Assembly (NCBI GenBank): GCA_020633205.1
Contig: JACKEB010000011.1
Location: 434,001 to 498,000, forward strand
Origin: Polyangiaceae bacterium
Lineage (GTDB): Bacteria > Myxococcota_A > Polyangia > Polyangiales > Polyangiaceae
DNA: 64,000 bases
Reading direction: 5' to 3'
The notes beneath the pieces are model-generated. The model ran no database searches. It was not told the DNA's origin and saw only the letters and a program-made list of their open reading frames with translations. Shown one piece after another: positions 61,143 through 64,000 of the stretch. The translations under genes were made by a program, and so were the position numbers. Each line of letters opens with the position of its first letter. The first letter of the stretch is position 1.

Positions 61143-62381
61143 TTGGGAAAGTCGTTGTTTCGCGCCGTTCGTGCACGAAGTTCAGTTTGCGCGCCTGACC
61201 AGGCGCCCGAATCGCTTGCTGCCTCCCGGGGGGAGCGCGCTGGAGTCCATGTTGGCGTTGCGCGTCGCGCGCTCGCCGTTGGGCTAGGCGTCGCCGCGTT
61301 GGGCGCGGTGTTGTGTGCGCCTGATGTGGCTCACGCGGAACCGATGGATCCCGCGATGGAGCGCTTGGTCACTGAAGATACCAAGGGCTGTCGCACCGAC
61401 TCTGGCGAAATCAGTACCGCGGGCGCTGCGGGTCTGACTTGCCGGGCGGATAATGCAGCGTTCAAGCGCCTGATGAATCAGTGGGGTTGGGTGATCGCGC
61501 CTTCAGCGATGCACTCCGCCCGCACCACCGGCTTCGGCGGCTTCAACCTGTCGCTGGAGATGGGCATCCACGACATCGACGAGAGCAAGAGCTACTGGAA
61601 AGAGGGTACTCAAGGTCCGCGTGATCCGTCTTCTGACAAGGCGTCGATCCGCAACTCGAGCCCCGACAGCACGCTCAACCTGTACTCCGTCAAGATCCGC
61701 AAGGGCTTCGGCTTTGGTCTCGAGCTGACGGGTCAGGTGGGCTTCATCCCCCAGACCAGCATCATCTCCGGTGGTGCGGACGTGCGCATGAGCCTGCTCG
61801 AAGGTTTCCGCACGGGAGTGGGCGGGATCCTCCCGGATTTCGCCGTCGGTGGCGGGGTGCGCACCATCACGGGTACGCCGCAGTTTCAGCTGACCGTCGC
61901 GGCGCTGGACATGCAGATCAGCAAGCCGCTGCCCATCGCCGACTCCCAGGTGCTGACGCCTTGGGTTGGCTACCAGTACGTGTGGATCTTCGGCGACTCG
62001 GGTCTGATCGACACCACGCCGGCGACGGATCCGATCGGGTTTTGCAACTACGCCGGGCCCAATGTGCCGGGTAACCCCGACGTGGGGAACCCCAGCAAGG
62101 TGGACGGTCAAGGCCAGCACATCTACGACGGGCAGCCGGTCTGTCGCGGCGGCAGCGCGCAGGACTTCAACAACAACGTCGTGTTCGACAAGGCGCGCTT
62201 GAAGCGCCAGCGCCTGATGTTTGGCTTGAACTACCGCTACGAGATGGTGACCGTCGGTGGCGAGTTCATCACGGACCTGGTGGATCCTGCAGACGCGCAG
62301 AGCGACGACGCGTCGAAGGCAGCGCTCAAGGGTGAAGATCGCCAGTGGTCGGTGATCATCGACCTCGGTGCGATGTTCTAA
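61143..62381 (+). CDS. Outer-membrane beta-barrel-like protein
   Basis: A 412-residue protein. A signal peptide, VGLGVAALGAVLCAPDVAHA, begins about 40 codons into the frame, and no ATG or GTG is in frame just before it. The TTG start at 61143 is preceded by GGAGG with 8-base spacing, so it is chosen; this gives a leader of about 67 residues. A start in another frame (ATG 61249) would end after 12 codons. The mature part is rich in alternating strands: GFGLELTGQVGFIPQTSIIS, FAVGGGVRTITGTPQFQLTV, LTPWVGYQYVWIFG and MFGLNYRYEMVTVGGEFITDL, typical of outer-membrane barrels. The family is unknown. Confidence 0.7.
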   Translation: MGKSLFRAVRARSSVCAPDQAPESLAASRGERAGVHVGVARRALAVGLGVAALGAVLCAPDVAHAEPMDPAMERLVTEDTKGCRTDSGEISTAGAAGLTCRADNAAFKRLMNQWGWVIAPSAMHSARTTGFGGFNLSLEMGIHDIDESKSYWKEGTQGPRDPSSDKASIRNSSPDSTLNLYSVKIRKGFGFGLELTGQVGFIPQTSIISGGADVRMSLLEGFRTGVGGILPDFAVGGGVRTITGTPQFQLTVAALDMQISKPLPIADSQVLTPWVGYQYVWIFGDSGLIDTTPATDPIGFCNYAGPNVPGNPDVGNPSKVDGQGQHIYDGQPVCRGGSAQDFNNNVVFDKARLKRQRLMFGLNYRYEMVTVGGEFITDLVDPADAQSDDASKAALKGEDRQWSVIIDLGAMF

Positions 62382-62397
62382 AGCGGCGTGTTCTGGA

Positions 62398-62418
62398 GCC
62401 GCGGCTTCTAAACGCGGC
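62398..62418. terminator. Hairpin between convergent genes
   Basis: GCCGCG (62398-62403) and CGCGGC (62413-62418) with a 9-base loop, ending directly before the stop of the convergent membrane-protein gene. Confidence 0.45.
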
Positions 62419-63315
62419 CTAGCGCAGCATCGCGAGGGCGATGCAGGCGACCAAGCCCAGCGCGAGCCCAACGATGGTGCTGAGCATTGCCGCGCGGTGT
62501 GCGCGCTGGGCAGCTTCCTTGCTCAGTCCATAAATTCCACAGAGAAAAGCCTGAGAGCAGGTGCGTGGCAACATCCAAGTGTTGCGCGCCACCTGTCCGG
62601 CGCTCTTCACCCCGTCGGAGAGGGCGAGGGCGATCAAGCCGAGCGGCATGGTGACCAAATCCCAGCCGGCGCTGTAGAGGCCAAAGCGCAGCGCGTGCCC
62701 CAGGCGCCCGCGTCCGCCTTCGCGGCGTGCCGCCAGATCGAGCCCGAGCCCATACAGCGCGTGAAGCAGCGCCATGGCGATGGCCAAGGTGGGCACGCCG
62801 GCAACGATGGTGCGCAAGAGCAGGCTGCCCAGCACCGGGTCCTGGGACGCCACCTCGGACAAGCCTGGAACGACGAGCCACAGAATGGGGCCAACGATCA
62901 AACACAGACCGCTCACCGCGATTGCCTCGGCGGTGAGCGCAAAGCGCGCCGCGCTCACCAAGTCTCCATCGGGGAAGCGCGCGAAGAATGTCTGCCCGTG
63001 CTGCGTGGTGAGCTTTGCGGTGTTCCACAAGCGCTGCCAGAAACCTTGCAGCGGTCGCTCCCAAGGCACGATCACGACGACGCCCGAGCCGTAGTCGAAA
63101 TCATCCAGCTGGGGGATCTCGACGACCGCAGCAGGCACGTCGGTCAGTTCGATTTCTTCAGGTGTGAGCTCGGGATCGCTGACCAAGCGCGCCGCCGGAA
63201 ACGATGGCTCGGAATCAAACGCGGCTCTCAACCGAGGCTCAGCATCCGGACGCAGCTCTTCCTCACTCGCTTCCGCGAGCTCCGGATCTGAGCGCACATC
63301 CGCCCTGGGCACCAT
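62419..63315 (-). CDS. Multi-pass membrane protein, YIP1-like
   Basis: A roughly 298-residue protein. The first 120 residues are acidic and cytoplasmic-looking (ADVRSDPELAEASEEELRPDAEPRL), followed by about five hydrophobic helices: ALTAEAIAVSGLCLIVGPILWLVVPGL, LLLRTIVAGVPTLAIAMALLHALYGLG and the C-terminal MLSTIVGLALGLVACIALAML. The arrangement is like YIP1-type membrane proteins, but I am not sure of the family. ATG 63315 is chosen; the frame extends upstream. It lies downstream of another membrane gene on the same strand. Confidence 0.6.
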   Translation of the reverse strand: MVPRADVRSDPELAEASEEELRPDAEPRLRAAFDSEPSFPAARLVSDPELTPEEIELTDVPAAVVEIPQLDDFDYGSGVVVIVPWERPLQGFWQRLWNTAKLTTQHGQTFFARFPDGDLVSAARFALTAEAIAVSGLCLIVGPILWLVVPGLSEVASQDPVLGSLLLRTIVAGVPTLAIAMALLHALYGLGLDLAARREGGRGRLGHALRFGLYSAGWDLVTMPLGLIALALSDGVKSAGQVARNTWMLPRTCSQAFLCGIYGLSKEAAQRAHRAAMLSTIVGLALGLVACIALAMLR

Positions 63316-63483
63316 GTCTGAGCGGTAGCACGGACTGGCGTTCGCGGCGAATTGCGCCCGTGATGGCGAGAACAATTGATCAAGCGCTGCGTCGCGCTTC
63401 CGATCGGGCTCCTACGTATGACGGGAGCTTGAGATCTCGGGGGGGAGGCGGCACCGCAGCATCGTGCAGCTCAAGGACACACT

Positions 63484-64000
63484 TCAGTGCATCGTTTCGT
63501 CGGTGTCCGAGGCGGTGCCAGGCAACGGAAGGTCGCGAAGATCATCCGCCTTTCCGCCAAAGCGCAGACTGAAGAGCACGCCGAGGGCAGCGACCCCCAA
63601 GCTGGCGTACAGCCCCCACTGCCAGTGTATCTCTACGGGAACGCGTGGATGACTCTCTGGTGGTCGCGCGAGCAGCATGATGGTTTCCACCAGCGTCATG
63701 CTCGCGAACATCGCGCACACCGCGCGGACGCCGCGCATCTTGTTCACGGTGCGCCGACTCGCGACCAGCGGGATCAACGTGAGCCAACCGGCGAGCCCAC
63801 TCCACAGCCAACCGGCGCGACCGCGCGCCAGATCGAAGCCGCTGAGCAGCGCCAGATCCGGTTTCACCACGGAGACCCACGGCGCAAAGAACATCCCAAT
63901 GCCGACCAAGCCACACAGCACGAGCGCAAGTCGCCCGCGCCCCATGAAGGACCACGGCAACGGATAGTCCACGGCCGGGATTGGTTCCGGCGGAAGCTCT
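63484..64000 (-). CDS. Membrane protein, 5' end cut by window edge
   Basis: The frame is open to the right edge (172 codons visible) and its first visible residues read ELPPEPIPAVDYPLPW, so the start probably lies outside. Four hydrophobic segments are visible: LALVLCGLVGIGMFFAPWVSVV, AGWLWSGLAGWLTLIPLVAS, GVRAVCAMFASMTLVETIMLL and WGLYASLGVAALGVLFSL. GTG 63972 is a possible internal start. I do not recognise the family. It is upstream of the YIP1-like gene and may be in the same operon, with 168 bp between them. Confidence 0.6.
   Translation of the reverse strand, partial: ELPPEPIPAVDYPLPWSFMGRGRLALVLCGLVGIGMFFAPWVSVVKPDLALLSGFDLARGRAGWLWSGLAGWLTLIPLVASRRTVNKMRGVRAVCAMFASMTLVETIMLLARPPESHPRVPVEIHWQWGLYASLGVAALGVLFSLRFGGKADDLRDLPLPGTASDTDETMH

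Overview
The window looks like chromosomal DNA of a myxobacterium, probably of the Polyangia. The basis is very high G+C, many secreted lipoproteins with Gly/Ser/Ala-rich tethers after the lipobox cysteine, a MYXO-CTERM sorting tail (28572-30782), and two large Ser/Thr kinases, one carrying the HRDVTPxN catalytic loop and a C-terminal PEGA domain common in this group. No phage, IS element, integrase, CRISPR array, rRNA or tRNA is recognisable. The species assignment is inference.

Layout. 1-2.4 kb: the left edge cuts a type I restriction-modification locus (hsdS partial, hsdM), preceded by a four-helix-bundle (S23-type) gene and a repeat-rich 470-bp leader. 2.8-12.1 kb: envelope proteins, namely a CehA/McbA-type PHP metallohydrolase, a YkuD L,D-transpeptidase lipoprotein, a double SUMF1-domain lipoprotein and a tandem pair of paralogous lipoproteins, plus a small winged-helix protein. 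12.3-15.8 kb: housekeeping genes queE, a DUF2238 membrane protein, rph and the radical SAM gene amrS. 15.9-17.8 kb: a TetR regulator divergent from a ferritin-like di-iron protein, with two matching palindromes in the shared promoter. 17.9-19.9 kb: a tightly packed DUF481, CPXCG and LplA-like cluster. 19.9-30.8 kb: an MscS channel, a PI-PLC-type lipoprotein divergent from a CHASE-Ser/Thr kinase, and three large surface proteins.

31.3-45.4 kb: mostly single-gene units: SAM hydroxide adenosyltransferase, two coupled YbjQ-like genes, a TPR-gluzincin, rimK, tag, a secreted protein with a caspase-like His/Cys pattern, an isochorismatase-fold protein without the cysteine, a ClC channel, a protease/hydrolase fusion and DUF2288. 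45.9-54.2 kb: an isolated fusA with a strong terminator, a FIST sensor pair, a methyltransferase, an NtrC-type regulator and a DUF4388-J-domain-TPR protein. 54.2-56.5 kb: a 2.3-kb satellite between two convergent genes, made of six roughly 297-bp units and then about ten 39-bp units. 56.5-64 kb: a Kelch-like lipoprotein, a PEGA kinase, trmL, an outer-membrane protein and two membrane proteins, the last cut by the right edge.

The most unusual features are non-coding: the satellite with its 18-bp palindrome, a G-tract motif (TTGGGGGGGAGGG type) scattered about twelve times through genes and spacers on both strands, and the paired TetR operators. Among proteins, the strongest oddities are enzyme-like domains whose key residue is replaced and unusual domain fusions.
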